Positions 54,395 through 62,192 of a stretch of 64,000 nucleotides of DNA are shown in pieces. The DNA comes from Alphaproteobacteria bacterium (GTDB lineage: Bacteria > Pseudomonadota > Alphaproteobacteria > Caulobacterales > Parvularculaceae): NCBI GenBank assembly GCA_030433215.1, contig JAUIMC010000004.1:186001-250000 (forward strand). The letters are read 5' to 3'. How positions within the stretch are numbered: the first letter of the stretch is position 1; each line of letters opens with the position of its first letter. The position numbers and the translations under genes are program-made. The notes beneath the pieces were generated by a model. It searched no databases and was not told the DNA's origin. It worked only from the letters and a program-made list of their open reading frames with translations.

Positions 54395-55872
54395 GAGGCG
54401 AGGCCCGCTCCCTTGTAAAGCGCCATGCGGAAGCCCTTGCGCTCCACGGCGATGTCAGGCGCATCAGGACGCGCCGCGAGGTCTTTCAGCAATTTCATGA
54501 TCGGCGCGGCTTCGGGCGTGTAGCTGTCGCGGCTCCTGCCCGTGGCAAGCATCGCGTCCACCTGTTCTTCCGGCATCACCGCGCGGAACAGGAACTCCTC
54601 GTCGTCCATGTCCTCGCCGAACTGCTTGCGCAAGTCTTTATAGGCCGGGAACATGGGTTCGTTCTCGAGTTCCTTGACGCGCGGGCGGTCGAGAATGACC
54701 TGCTTGATGTCTTCCTGGATGGGGCTCGTGGGGCGTCCGAACTTGCCCATGACATAGCGGATCACCTGGTCGGAAACCTGCGCGTAGCGCTTCGTGCCGA
54801 TAACATTAAACAGCGCCTGGCTCATCACCATCTGCGGGAACGGCGTCACCATGATCGGATAGCCGAGTTCGGCGCGCACGCGCTCGGTCTCCTCGACCAC
54901 CTCGTCGAATTTGTGTTCGAGATTGAGCTCCTGAAGCTGGCGGCGCGTCGTCGTCATGACGCCGCCGGCGATCTGGTGCCTGAGGAAGCTCGCGTCGAAG
55001 CTCTGCGGCTTGCCGGGCGGCAGACCTTCGGCTTTCGCAAGCTTCGTCCAGTAGCCTTTGACTTCGGCGAGCGCGGCGTCGTTGATGTTCACCGTGTGCC
55101 CCGCCTCACGCAAATTCGCGACCATGCGCGTCGCCTCCGGCAGCGATGAGCCGTCGCCAAGCGGGCCGACGCCCACATGCACCGCGTCGATAATGCCGAG
55201 ATCCGCCGCCGTGAGCGAGGTCAGCGGCCCGTAGCCGATGGTGCAGTGCGCGTGAATCTCGAGGGGCTTGGCGCCGATGGCGGCTTTCACCGCCGGGGCG
55301 AGCGTTTTCACCCGGTCCGGGGACATCAGACCGCTCGGGTCTTTGAGATAGAAAAGGTCGATGTGATTGCTCTTCGCAAGCCGCCCTGCGAAGTCGGCGT
55401 AAAATTTGTCGGTGTGAATGTCGGAGAGCGTGAAGGTGAGCGCGCCCATGACGTCGGCGTCGCCCTCTTCCTTGATGATGCGCGCCGCCTCGATCACCGC
55501 GTCCGGGTCGTGCATGGGATCGAGGACGATGAAGCGGCGAATGCCCGCCATCTGCAAGCGGCGATAGGCGAGCCGCATGAATTCCGGGTCCGCCTGCTGC
55601 CACGCCACGAAACGAAGGCCCGTCGTGATGAACTGCAACGGCGTTCGCGGCATCGCCGCGCGCATGCGCTTGATCCGCTCCCAGGGATTGTTCTGGAAAT
55701 AACGGATCGCCACCGCCATGGTCGTCGACGACGTGAAATCGCAGGCGTGAAAACCGACGCGGTCCATGGCCCCGGCGATACCGAGGATCTGCGCGGTGTT
55801 CAGCCCCGTGGCGCCCCAGAGCGACTGATTGCCGTCGCGGATCGAGACATCGACAAGTTTGATTTCAGCCAT
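54391..55872 (-). CDS. Oxaloacetate decarboxylase/pyruvate carboxylase-type carboxyltransferase
   Basis: 493-residue HMGL-like TIM-barrel carboxyltransferase with the conserved PYC/OADA C-terminal domain (AELGYPIMVTPFPQMVMSQA) but no biotinyl domain of its own. It would move CO2 between carboxybiotin on the neighbouring BCCP and an organic acceptor. Metal ligands are kept: Asp13 (SIRDGNQSL), Lys177 (FYLKDPSGLM) and His207/His209 (EIHAHCTIGYG). The surroundings differ from the usual forms: HTHDTSG-like becomes HAHCTIG, and KDMAG becomes KDPSG. I take this as a sign that the acceptor is not pyruvate or oxaloacetate. ATG at 55872 gives the natural MAEIKLVDVSIRDG start. It overlaps the biotin carboxylase stop by 8 bases. 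Confidence 0.9.
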   Translation of the reverse strand: MAEIKLVDVSIRDGNQSLWGATGLNTAQILGIAGAMDRVGFHACDFTSSTTMAVAIRYFQNNPWERIKRMRAAMPRTPLQFITTGLRFVAWQQADPEFMRLAYRRLQMAGIRRFIVLDPMHDPDAVIEAARIIKEEGDADVMGALTFTLSDIHTDKFYADFAGRLAKSNHIDLFYLKDPSGLMSPDRVKTLAPAVKAAIGAKPLEIHAHCTIGYGPLTSLTAADLGIIDAVHVGVGPLGDGSSLPEATRMVANLREAGHTVNINDAALAEVKGYWTKLAKAEGLPPGKPQSFDASFLRHQIAGGVMTTTRRQLQELNLEHKFDEVVEETERVRAELGYPIMVTPFPQMVMSQALFNVIGTKRYAQVSDQVIRYVMGKFGRPTSPIQEDIKQVILDRPRVKELENEPMFPAYKDLRKQFGEDMDDEEFLFRAVMPEEQVDAMLATGRSRDSYTPEAAPIMKLLKDLAARPDAPDIAVERKGFRMALYKGAGLAS

Positions 55873-57223
55873 CTTGCAGTCCTTCAAAAAAGCGCGTGTC
55901 GACGCCCCCCTTTTTGAACCGCGCGTCGTCCATGATCCGCGCATGCAGGGGCGCGGTGGTTTTCACCCCCTCGACATTGAGCGTTGCGAGCGCCGCGGCG
56001 GCGCGCGCCACCGCCTCCTCACGGGTCGCGCCATGGACGATGAGCTTGCCGATCAGCGAGTCGTAAGTCGGCGGAATGGAATCGCCCGAACGGATATGTG
56101 AATCGACACGCACGCCAGCCCCCGCCGGCCATTCGGCCTTTTGAACGAGCCCCGGCGACGGCCGGAAATCGGCGTCCGGGTCTTCGGCGTTGATGCGCAC
56201 CTCGATGGCCGCGCCCTGAATCTCGATGTCGCGCTGTTCGTAGCCGAGCGGCGCGCCGTCGGCGATCAGCAATTGCTGCTCGACAATGTCGACGCCGGTG
56301 ACTTCTTCCGTCACCGGGTGCTCCACCTGAATGCGCGCATTCATTTCGAGGAAGAAGAAATCGAAGGTCTCGGCGTCGACGAGAAACTCCACCGTCCCGG
56401 CGCCCTTATAATGAAGATGCTCGGCGATTTTCACCGCCGCGTCTTCGATGGCGCGGTGCTTGGCGTCAGGGATGTTCGGCGCCGGCGCCTCTTCCACCAG
56501 TTTCTGGAAGCGCCGCTGGATCGAGCAGTCGCGGGTGCCCAAATGAATGGCGCGCGTCCCGTCGCCGATTACCTGCACTTCAACATGGCGCCCGCTTGCA
56601 ATGAACCGCTCCACATAGATGCGGCCGTCGCCGAAAGCGGCTTCGGCTTCCGACATGGCGTAGCCGATCTGGCTCTTGAGTTCGTCCGCCTTGTCGACGC
56701 GCTTCATGCCGCGCCCGCCGCCGCCGGACACGGCTTTTATGAGAAGCGGATAGCCGGTCTCTTCGGCGATTTTCGCGGCCTCTTCCGCCGTCTCCGCCTC
56801 GCCGCCGGGCACAACCGGCAAACCGGCTTCAATCGCCACGGCCCGCGCCTTCAGCTTGTCGCCCATGGCTTCGAGCGCTTGCGGGTCGGGCCCCACAAAA
56901 ACCATGCCGGCCTCAGCCACGGCGCGGGCAAAGTTGATGTTCTCCGAGAGGAACCCGTAACCCGGATGCACCGCATCGGCGCCCGCCTCTTTCGCGGCGG
57001 CGACGACTTTCTCGATATTAAGATAGGATTGCGCGGACGGCGCGGGGCCGAGCCGGATGACATGATCAGCTTCCGCCGCCGCGCGCGAGCCCGCATCCGC
57101 ATCGGAGACGCCGAGCGCGGTTTTGAGCCCGAGCTTTTTCGCCGTGCGGATGATGCGCAGCGCAATCTCGCCGCGATTGGCGATGAACAGCGTGTTGATG
57201 TTGTTGCGCACTATTGAAGTCAT
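55865..57223 (-). CDS. accC: Biotin carboxylase (AccC-type)
   Basis: 452-residue ATP-grasp enzyme that carboxylates biotin on the carrier protein using bicarbonate and ATP. Landmarks are the N-terminal FIANRGEIALRIIRTAKKLG, DAVHPGYGFLSENI, the glycine loop LLIKAVSGGGGRGMKRV, HVEVQVIGDGTRAIHLGTRD, and the catalytic block EMNARIQVEHPVTEEVTGVD. The open frame extends 59 codons upstream through a repeat, but ATG at 57223 has GGGAG eight bases before it and gives a normal N-terminus. The accC symbol refers to the family only; this copy is probably dedicated to the operon's own carboxylase and not to acetyl-CoA carboxylase. Confidence 0.93.
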   Translation of the reverse strand: MTSIVRNNINTLFIANRGEIALRIIRTAKKLGLKTALGVSDADAGSRAAAEADHVIRLGPAPSAQSYLNIEKVVAAAKEAGADAVHPGYGFLSENINFARAVAEAGMVFVGPDPQALEAMGDKLKARAVAIEAGLPVVPGGEAETAEEAAKIAEETGYPLLIKAVSGGGGRGMKRVDKADELKSQIGYAMSEAEAAFGDGRIYVERFIASGRHVEVQVIGDGTRAIHLGTRDCSIQRRFQKLVEEAPAPNIPDAKHRAIEDAAVKIAEHLHYKGAGTVEFLVDAETFDFFFLEMNARIQVEHPVTEEVTGVDIVEQQLLIADGAPLGYEQRDIEIQGAAIEVRINAEDPDADFRPSPGLVQKAEWPAGAGVRVDSHIRSGDSIPPTYDSLIGKLIVHGATREEAVARAAAALATLNVEGVKTTAPLHARIMDDARFKKGGVDTRFFEGLQDG

Positions 57224-57236
57224 CAGCGCGCTCCCT

Positions 57237-57390
57237 TCTCCTCCCCTGCGCTTGCGCGGGGGAGGTGTCGGACCGGGCGCAAGGCGACCGGAACGACGGA
57301 GGGGGTGTGCTTGTAACTTAGCGCAAAACCAACCCCCATCGCCTCGCCCTTCCGGGGCTCGGCACTTCCCCCGCAAGCGGGGGAAGAGAA
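57237..57390. repeat. Roughly 150-bp dispersed element between accB and accC
   Basis: Spacer bounded by two palindromes: CTCCCC...GGGGAG at 57241-57264 and a perfect 22-base one at 57365-57386 that is identical to 51751-51772. Between them are stretches such as GGAGGGGGTGTG and AACCCCCATCG. This looks like the common alphaproteobacterial intergenic repeat with palindromic ends. It enlarges the gap within an otherwise tight operon. Confidence 0.6.
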
Positions 57391-57410
57391 GGCGCCGCAA
57401 GCAACAAAAT

Positions 57411-57869
57411 TCATGCCGGCTTCACTTTCATGAGCACCGTCGTCGCCTCGATGGGCTCGGCGTTTTCGGGGACGATCTCCACGATCTCGCCTTCGACGCC
57501 CGCATGAACGGGGTTCATCAGCTTCATGGTTTCGATGATCGCGACGACCGTGTCGGGCTTCACCTTATCGCCGACCTGGACGAAGGGCGGCGCGCCGGGC
57601 TGCGGCGCGCGATAGAATGTGCCCGGCAAAGGCGGCTTGATCACGAGAAGCCCGTCTTCTTCCGCCGCGACTTCCGGCTCGACCGCCGAGGCGACTTCTT
57701 TCGCCTCGCCGCCGATCGGCGTCCATTCCTGGGTGAAGCCCTCGCCGGCGCGCTTCACCCGCAGGCGGAAGCGCGCGGTCTCGATGTCGAGGACGTCATA
57801 AGACGACTTGGAAAGAATCGAGGTGATTTCCTCGATATCTTCGGGGGTTAGGGGAAGATCATCAGCCAT
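57411..57869 (-). CDS. accB: Biotin carboxyl carrier protein
   Basis: 152-residue carrier with an N-terminal helical part (LTPEDIEEITSILSKSSYDV), a Pro/Ala/Glu linker and a C-terminal biotinyl domain. The biotinylated residue is Lys116 in AIIETMKLMNPVHAG, and the domain ends ATTVLMKVKPA. It has the AccB-like two-part layout. It lies 9 bases after the dikinase-like N-domain gene and upstream of biotin carboxylase, so it presumably shuttles carboxybiotin between that enzyme and the operon's carboxyltransferase. As with accC, the symbol is by family. Confidence 0.93.
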   Translation of the reverse strand: MADDLPLTPEDIEEITSILSKSSYDVLDIETARFRLRVKRAGEGFTQEWTPIGGEAKEVASAVEPEVAAEEDGLLVIKPPLPGTFYRAPQPGAPPFVQVGDKVKPDTVVAIIETMKLMNPVHAGVEGEIVEIVPENAEPIEATTVLMKVKPA

Positions 57870-57878
57870 TTTTCAAAC

Positions 57879-58928
57879 TCAACGCCGGCCGCCGAAAATG
57901 CTCATAACGTGCTTTTTCGCGTCCGTTTCGGGCTTCGCGACGGGGGCCGCATCCTTCGCGGACCAAACCGTTTCGGGCCGGCTCTGGAGCAGGAAAATGC
58001 TCCCGTCTTTATCGACCGCCCATTCAATGTCCTGAGGCCGTCCGTAATGCTTTTCGGCCTTGCGCCCCACATCGCGGAGCTTTTGCAACTCTTCGTCGCT
58101 GAGGCTCGCCGCCGTCTGTTCTTCTTCGGGCAGCTCCACATCTTCAATGCCGCCGTCGGCTTTCGGCGACTGGCGGATATGTTTCTTGGAGATATCGCGC
58201 GTAGTGATTTCGCCGGTCAGCTTGGCGATCACCCAGCGGTCGGGCGTCACCTCGCCGGAGACGACGGCGGAGCCGAGGCCCCAGGCGCCTTCGATGGTAA
58301 TCACCGACCGGTCGCCCGTGGTGGGGCTGCGGGTGAACATGACGCCCGCCGTCCTCGCATCGACCATGCGCTGGACGACGACGCCCATGGCGACCCCTGC
58401 TTCGGGAAAATCCTGGCGGCGGCGATAGCAAACGGACTCAACCGAATAGAGGCTCGCCCAGCAGCGGCGCACCATCTGCAAGGTTTCCTCCGCGCCGAGC
58501 ACCCAGAGATAGGTGTCCTGAAGACCGGCGAAAGATGCGTCTTCGGCGTCTTCCGTGGTGGCGGAGGAGCGCACCGCCACCGGCGCTTTCGCGTCGCCTT
58601 CGCATAGCTCCGCATAAGCCGCCGTGATTTCAGCCTCGACCTCGGCGGGAAGCGGTTCTTTTTCGATGCGCTCGCGGATCGCCGCGGTCACCTTGCCGAC
58701 ATTGTCGTAATCGTCGGGATCGAGCGCTTCGATAAGCGCGCGCAAGGGTTCTTCCTTGTCGAGTTTTTGAATGAAGCGTTCGAAGCCTTCGGTCCTCACG
58801 ACGAAGCCCGGCGGCACGTCGATGCCGGCTTTCATGAGCTCGCCGAGGCTGCCGCCCTTGCCGCCAACGGTCGGGCGGTCGGAAAGACCAATGTCGGAGA
58901 ACCAGGAGATGTTTTCTGTTTCAGTCAT
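57879..58928 (-). CDS. PEP-synthase-like ATP-binding subunit (PpsB-type)
   Basis: 349-residue protein equal to the nucleotide-binding N-terminal domain of PEP synthase/PPDK as a free-standing unit. It has FSDIGLSDRPTVGGKGGSLG, DVPPGFVVRTEGFERFI, VAVRSSATTEDAEDASFAGL, and MVDARTAGVMFTRSPTTGD. A GAWGLGSAVVSGEVTPDRWV stretch follows and the ATP-grasp end is DIEWAVDKDGSIFLLQSRPE. It would use ATP to phosphorylate the histidine of the partner encoded at 59114-60928. Phenylphosphate synthase of anaerobic phenol degraders is built from two such separate proteins, one of similar size to this. It is the second gene of the operon. Confidence 0.88.
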   Translation of the reverse strand: MTETENISWFSDIGLSDRPTVGGKGGSLGELMKAGIDVPPGFVVRTEGFERFIQKLDKEEPLRALIEALDPDDYDNVGKVTAAIRERIEKEPLPAEVEAEITAAYAELCEGDAKAPVAVRSSATTEDAEDASFAGLQDTYLWVLGAEETLQMVRRCWASLYSVESVCYRRRQDFPEAGVAMGVVVQRMVDARTAGVMFTRSPTTGDRSVITIEGAWGLGSAVVSGEVTPDRWVIAKLTGEITTRDISKKHIRQSPKADGGIEDVELPEEEQTAASLSDEELQKLRDVGRKAEKHYGRPQDIEWAVDKDGSIFLLQSRPETVWSAKDAAPVAKPETDAKKHVMSIFGGRR

Positions 58929-58983
58929 AAATTTTCTGTCGCTTATGCTGATCGTTCAAGTCGTTTTCCCTGTTTCCTTCCCC

Positions 58984-59085
58984 GCTCATCCCGGCGCAGG
59001 CCGGGATCCAGTCAAAACAAATGACGGGCGAAGCCCGACTTTATTACTTGTGCTGGGCCCCGGCTTTCGCCGGGGTGAACGGGGT
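58984..59085. repeat. Facing pair of REP-like palindromes inside the operon
   Basis: Unit 1 (58984-59011) has arms ATCCCGGC/GCCGGGAT followed by CCAG. Unit 2 starts CTGG at 59053 with arms CCCCGGC/GCCGGGG. A third small palindrome (GGGCGAAGCCC) lies between. The pair sits in the 185-base gap between the two dikinase-like genes and may stabilise or attenuate the message. Confidence 0.7.
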
Positions 59086-59113
59086 TGGGACATATGAGGT
59101 CCTGCCTCGTCAT

Positions 59114-60928
59114 CTACAACAACGTAACGACGCCGCGCGCGCCGTCGACGCGCACGCGCTGGCCGTCTTCGATGCGCGACGTCGCCTGCCCCGTGCCGAC
59201 CACGGCGGGCAGCCCGTATTCGCGCGCGACGATGGCCGCGTGGCTCATCGAGCCGCCAATATCGGAAACGGCGGCGGAGATTTTCTGGAAGACCGGCGCC
59301 CAGGTCGGGTTCGTCACCTGACAGACGAGAATGTCGCCCTCTTTCAGCCGGTCGATCTCCTTGACGGATTTGATGACCCGGGCCGTGCCCTCGACAACGC
59401 CGGAGGACGCCGCGAAGCCTCGGATCTCGTTGCCGTCGGCGTCGGAGGGACCCTTCATCCAGATATCGAGATTTTCGCGCGTGATGCCCCAGAGCATGAC
59501 GATGGCCGGATCGTCGATAATGTCGGGCACGGGGCCGAGCGCCGGGGGCGTGTCGAGCTCCGCCCATTTGTCGATGGCCTGTTTGCGCTCGGCGATCATC
59601 CCCTTGAAGTGCGCGCCGCCGCGGGTCGGCGAACCGGCGGACCAGCTCGTCATCACGTCGATGATCGCCTGCTCCACTTCGTAACGGGAAAGATGGAAAA
59701 CGTCTTCGGCGTCGTCCATCAGCCCGTATTCGACGAAGAGCGCGCCATATTCGCGGATCTTGTTGAAGAAGAGATTGGTGTACCAGTGCTCGCAATAGAA
59801 TTTGTGGCCTTCCACATAAGGGAAGACGCGGCAGGCGAGTTCGATCATCTGGTCGTAGGCCGCGCGCTCTTCATCCGTGGACAGAAGCTCGCGATAGCCG
59901 TCGATCAGCTCCTGGCGTTCTTCCTGGAGCTGATCCATGGGGCGCTCGATATTCTCGCCCGCCTTGATCTTGGAAATGTAACCGGGAAGCGCCGAGAACG
60001 GCAGTGAAAGATCGTCGTTCCAGGAACGGTGATAATGATAAAAGCCGTCGCCCACATTGACGTTGAACCAGGGGTTGCGAGACTTTTCGAGTTCGTCGAG
60101 CCACTCCTTGCCCGGCGCGCCCATCTGCTCGAGCGAGGCCATAAGATCATCGGCGGAAACGCCGTCTACGAACTTGCCCTCGACGCCGAGCTCCACGGCT
60201 TTCCTCGCAAGGCGTTTCACCTCCTCATCCGGCCGGAAGATTTCGGCCTCGAAGCCCGCCACCATGCGCGCAATGGTCTGGTCGGTGATTTCCGGGAAAG
60301 CTTTCTTGCAGAAGTCGAAGAAGACCATATAGGCGCCGTATCCGAGCAGTAGAAACTCGAAATGGTGGTGCCACATGCGGAAATAGCCCTCGAGCGTTTT
60401 CTGATAGGTTGTCAGAAGCTCGTGGTTCGAGGCGACGCCCTTGCCCGCATGGACATTCTCAAGCGGCTCGAATTCGGGAAGCGCCGGTTTGGGAAGCTCT
60501 TGCGCGTCGGCAATGAGCGTCTTCATCTTGTCTTTCCACTGATCGTAAAGACGCTCCCAGTTTTCGTAATAGTAAAACGCGCGCTGTTCGAATTCCTTGG
60601 TGCGCCGCTCGATCTCGTCCGGGTCCGTCACCGCATTGCCGCCGATATAAACCCGGCCGTTGATGATGCGGTAATCGATGCCGAGCGTCGTCGGCAGGCA
60701 GTGAACGCGCGTGTTGGAAGAGCCGAGCGCGCAATAGGCCGCTTCCGCCGTCACCATGTCGAAAGTGTGCATGGGTTCGGGGAAGTGCATGGAATTGTAG
60801 AACCAGAAGCGCTCGTCGTCGTCCGGCGAAAACTGCATGTAATAGGGATAGGCGGCCTGGGCGCCTTCGGTGCCTTCAGCGACTTTCAAGGAACTGGGTT
60901 TCGGAAAACCGGCGGGCTTGTCTAGCAT
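59114..60928 (-). CDS. PEP-utilising mobile-domain protein (PpsA-type phosphotransferase subunit)
   Basis: 604-residue protein ending in a phosphohistidine swivel domain. The His of GGSMSHAAIVAREYGLPAVV is residue 563, and the protein stops about 40 residues later. The PEP/pyruvate TIM barrel of true PEP synthase and PPDK is therefore missing. Residues 1-480 are a largely helical region (WFYNSMHFPEPMHTFDMVTA, MWHHHFEFLLLGYGAYMVFF) that presumably binds the acceptor substrate. Size, order and partner match the larger subunit of phenylphosphate synthase, in which His-phosphate is passed to phenol. It is first in the operon, divergent from a LysR regulator. Confidence 0.85.
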   Translation of the reverse strand: MLDKPAGFPKPSSLKVAEGTEGAQAAYPYYMQFSPDDDERFWFYNSMHFPEPMHTFDMVTAEAAYCALGSSNTRVHCLPTTLGIDYRIINGRVYIGGNAVTDPDEIERRTKEFEQRAFYYYENWERLYDQWKDKMKTLIADAQELPKPALPEFEPLENVHAGKGVASNHELLTTYQKTLEGYFRMWHHHFEFLLLGYGAYMVFFDFCKKAFPEITDQTIARMVAGFEAEIFRPDEEVKRLARKAVELGVEGKFVDGVSADDLMASLEQMGAPGKEWLDELEKSRNPWFNVNVGDGFYHYHRSWNDDLSLPFSALPGYISKIKAGENIERPMDQLQEERQELIDGYRELLSTDEERAAYDQMIELACRVFPYVEGHKFYCEHWYTNLFFNKIREYGALFVEYGLMDDAEDVFHLSRYEVEQAIIDVMTSWSAGSPTRGGAHFKGMIAERKQAIDKWAELDTPPALGPVPDIIDDPAIVMLWGITRENLDIWMKGPSDADGNEIRGFAASSGVVEGTARVIKSVKEIDRLKEGDILVCQVTNPTWAPVFQKISAAVSDIGGSMSHAAIVAREYGLPAVVGTGQATSRIEDGQRVRVDGARGVVTLL

Positions 60929-61074
60929 GAGATCCTCGTTTCCTCCCGATATCGACCGATAGAGCCGATACCGTCATGGGGGCGCAGCCTCTTGGCGGGC
61001 GTTTCGCCGTCATGGCGCGCCGCGGCTGGGTTTCCGCCGGGTCTGCGCTCACTGGACAGAAGCATACAGCCCCC

Positions 61075-61098
61075 ATATCTTCTCGAAAAGCGGAATAT
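61075..61098. promoter_or_regulatory. Candidate LysR-type operator in the divergent spacer
   Basis: Imperfect inverted repeat with ATAT at both ends and inner CTT-CTCGAA-AAG, 27 bases before the LysR start. It resembles the loose T-N11-A sites of LysR regulators. It lies in the 196-base region between the regulator and the first operon gene. Weak evidence. Confidence 0.3.
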
Positions 61099-61124
61099 TT
61101 AGATCACGTCATTCGATTTTTATT

Positions 61125-62063
61125 ATGAGCATCGGGACCCGGGATTTCAAATTGCTGACCGTTCTCGCGAACGAATTGCACTTCGGGCGCGCCGCGGACG
61201 CGCTCGGCATGCGCCAGCCGCAATTGTCGACGCGCCTTGCGCAGATCGAGCGCGCCCTCGGCGTCGATCTCTTTGTGCGCCGCCCGCGCGTGGCGCTGAC
61301 CCCGGCGGGCCGGATGATCGTCGACGCCGCCCGGCGCGCCTTCAGCGAGTTTGACGCCGCCGTGGAGCAGGCGCGCCGGGTCGAGCGCGGCGAAGTGGGC
61401 TCCATCGTCACCGCCATCGGCTCAAGCGTGATGCTGTCCAGCATCCCCCTGTCGATCCAGAATTTCCGCAAGAACTATCCCGAGATCGGGCTGACCTTGC
61501 GCGACATGCATTCGGCGCAGCAGGGCGAGGCCTTGCGCAACGGGCTGATCGACGTGTCGATCACGCGCGAAATCATAGACGGCAAGGCGATCCGCAGCGA
61601 AATTCTCGGCCATCAGCGCTTCATCGCGCTCATGCCCGACGGACACCGGCTTGCCGGCCGCAAGAAAGTCGCCTTGCGCGACCTTTCAAGCGAGCCTTTC
61701 GTCCTCTTCCAGCACGCCATCGCGCCGAGCCTCCACCACCAGATCAACGCCCTTTGCATCCGCAACGGCTTTACGCCGAAAATCGTGCAGGAGGCGGACG
61801 AATGGTACACGGTGCTGGGCTTCGTGCGGGCCGGCTTCGGGGTCACCGTCTCCCTCGACATGGAAGGCGCGCCGGACTGGCCGGGGGTTCACGCGGCCCT
61901 GCTCGATGAAAAAGACGCCGTGGCGCCGATCTTTCTGTGCTGGGACGAGGACCGCCAGTCGCCCTCGCGCGATCTCCTCCTCGACTGGCTGCGCCAGGAT
62001 TCCAAACTGCTGCGTAAAAAGTCAGGCAGGCCCGTGAAGCCCCGCGCGCCGGCGAACGCCTGA
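61125..62063 (+). CDS. LysR-family transcriptional regulator
   Basis: 312-residue regulator. The winged HTH is at residues 5-62 (FKLLTVLANELHFGRAADAL, GMRQPQLSTRLAQIERALGV, VALTPAGRMIV). The substrate-binding domain follows (VMLSSIPLSIQNFRKNYPEI, DVSITREIIDGKAIRSEILG, FVRAGFGVTVSLDME). It is transcribed away from the carboxylation operon, the usual place for a LysR activator of the adjacent genes, and is followed by an oxidoreductase on its own strand. The inducer is unknown but likely to be the operon's substrate or an intermediate. The ribosome site is weak, so expression may be low. Confidence 0.93.
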   Translation: MSIGTRDFKLLTVLANELHFGRAADALGMRQPQLSTRLAQIERALGVDLFVRRPRVALTPAGRMIVDAARRAFSEFDAAVEQARRVERGEVGSIVTAIGSSVMLSSIPLSIQNFRKNYPEIGLTLRDMHSAQQGEALRNGLIDVSITREIIDGKAIRSEILGHQRFIALMPDGHRLAGRKKVALRDLSSEPFVLFQHAIAPSLHHQINALCIRNGFTPKIVQEADEWYTVLGFVRAGFGVTVSLDMEGAPDWPGVHAALLDEKDAVAPIFLCWDEDRQSPSRDLLLDWLRQDSKLLRKKSGRPVKPRAPANA

Positions 62064-62192
62064 GCGCGCCCGACTGCATCAAAGTTTTGCTGAAAGCGAA
62101 CTCGCGCCTCTTTGATCGATTCCGGCGCATTATCCCGTTATGATGACGCGCAACGGACATCGTTAGGGCAACACGGGAGCGGACGGCATCTC

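Noticed and set aside
51816-60928. Reading the acc genes as the essential acetyl-CoA carboxylase
   Set aside because: The partner here is an OADA-type carboxyltransferase and no accA/accD is present, so a dedicated acyl/keto carboxylase is more likely.
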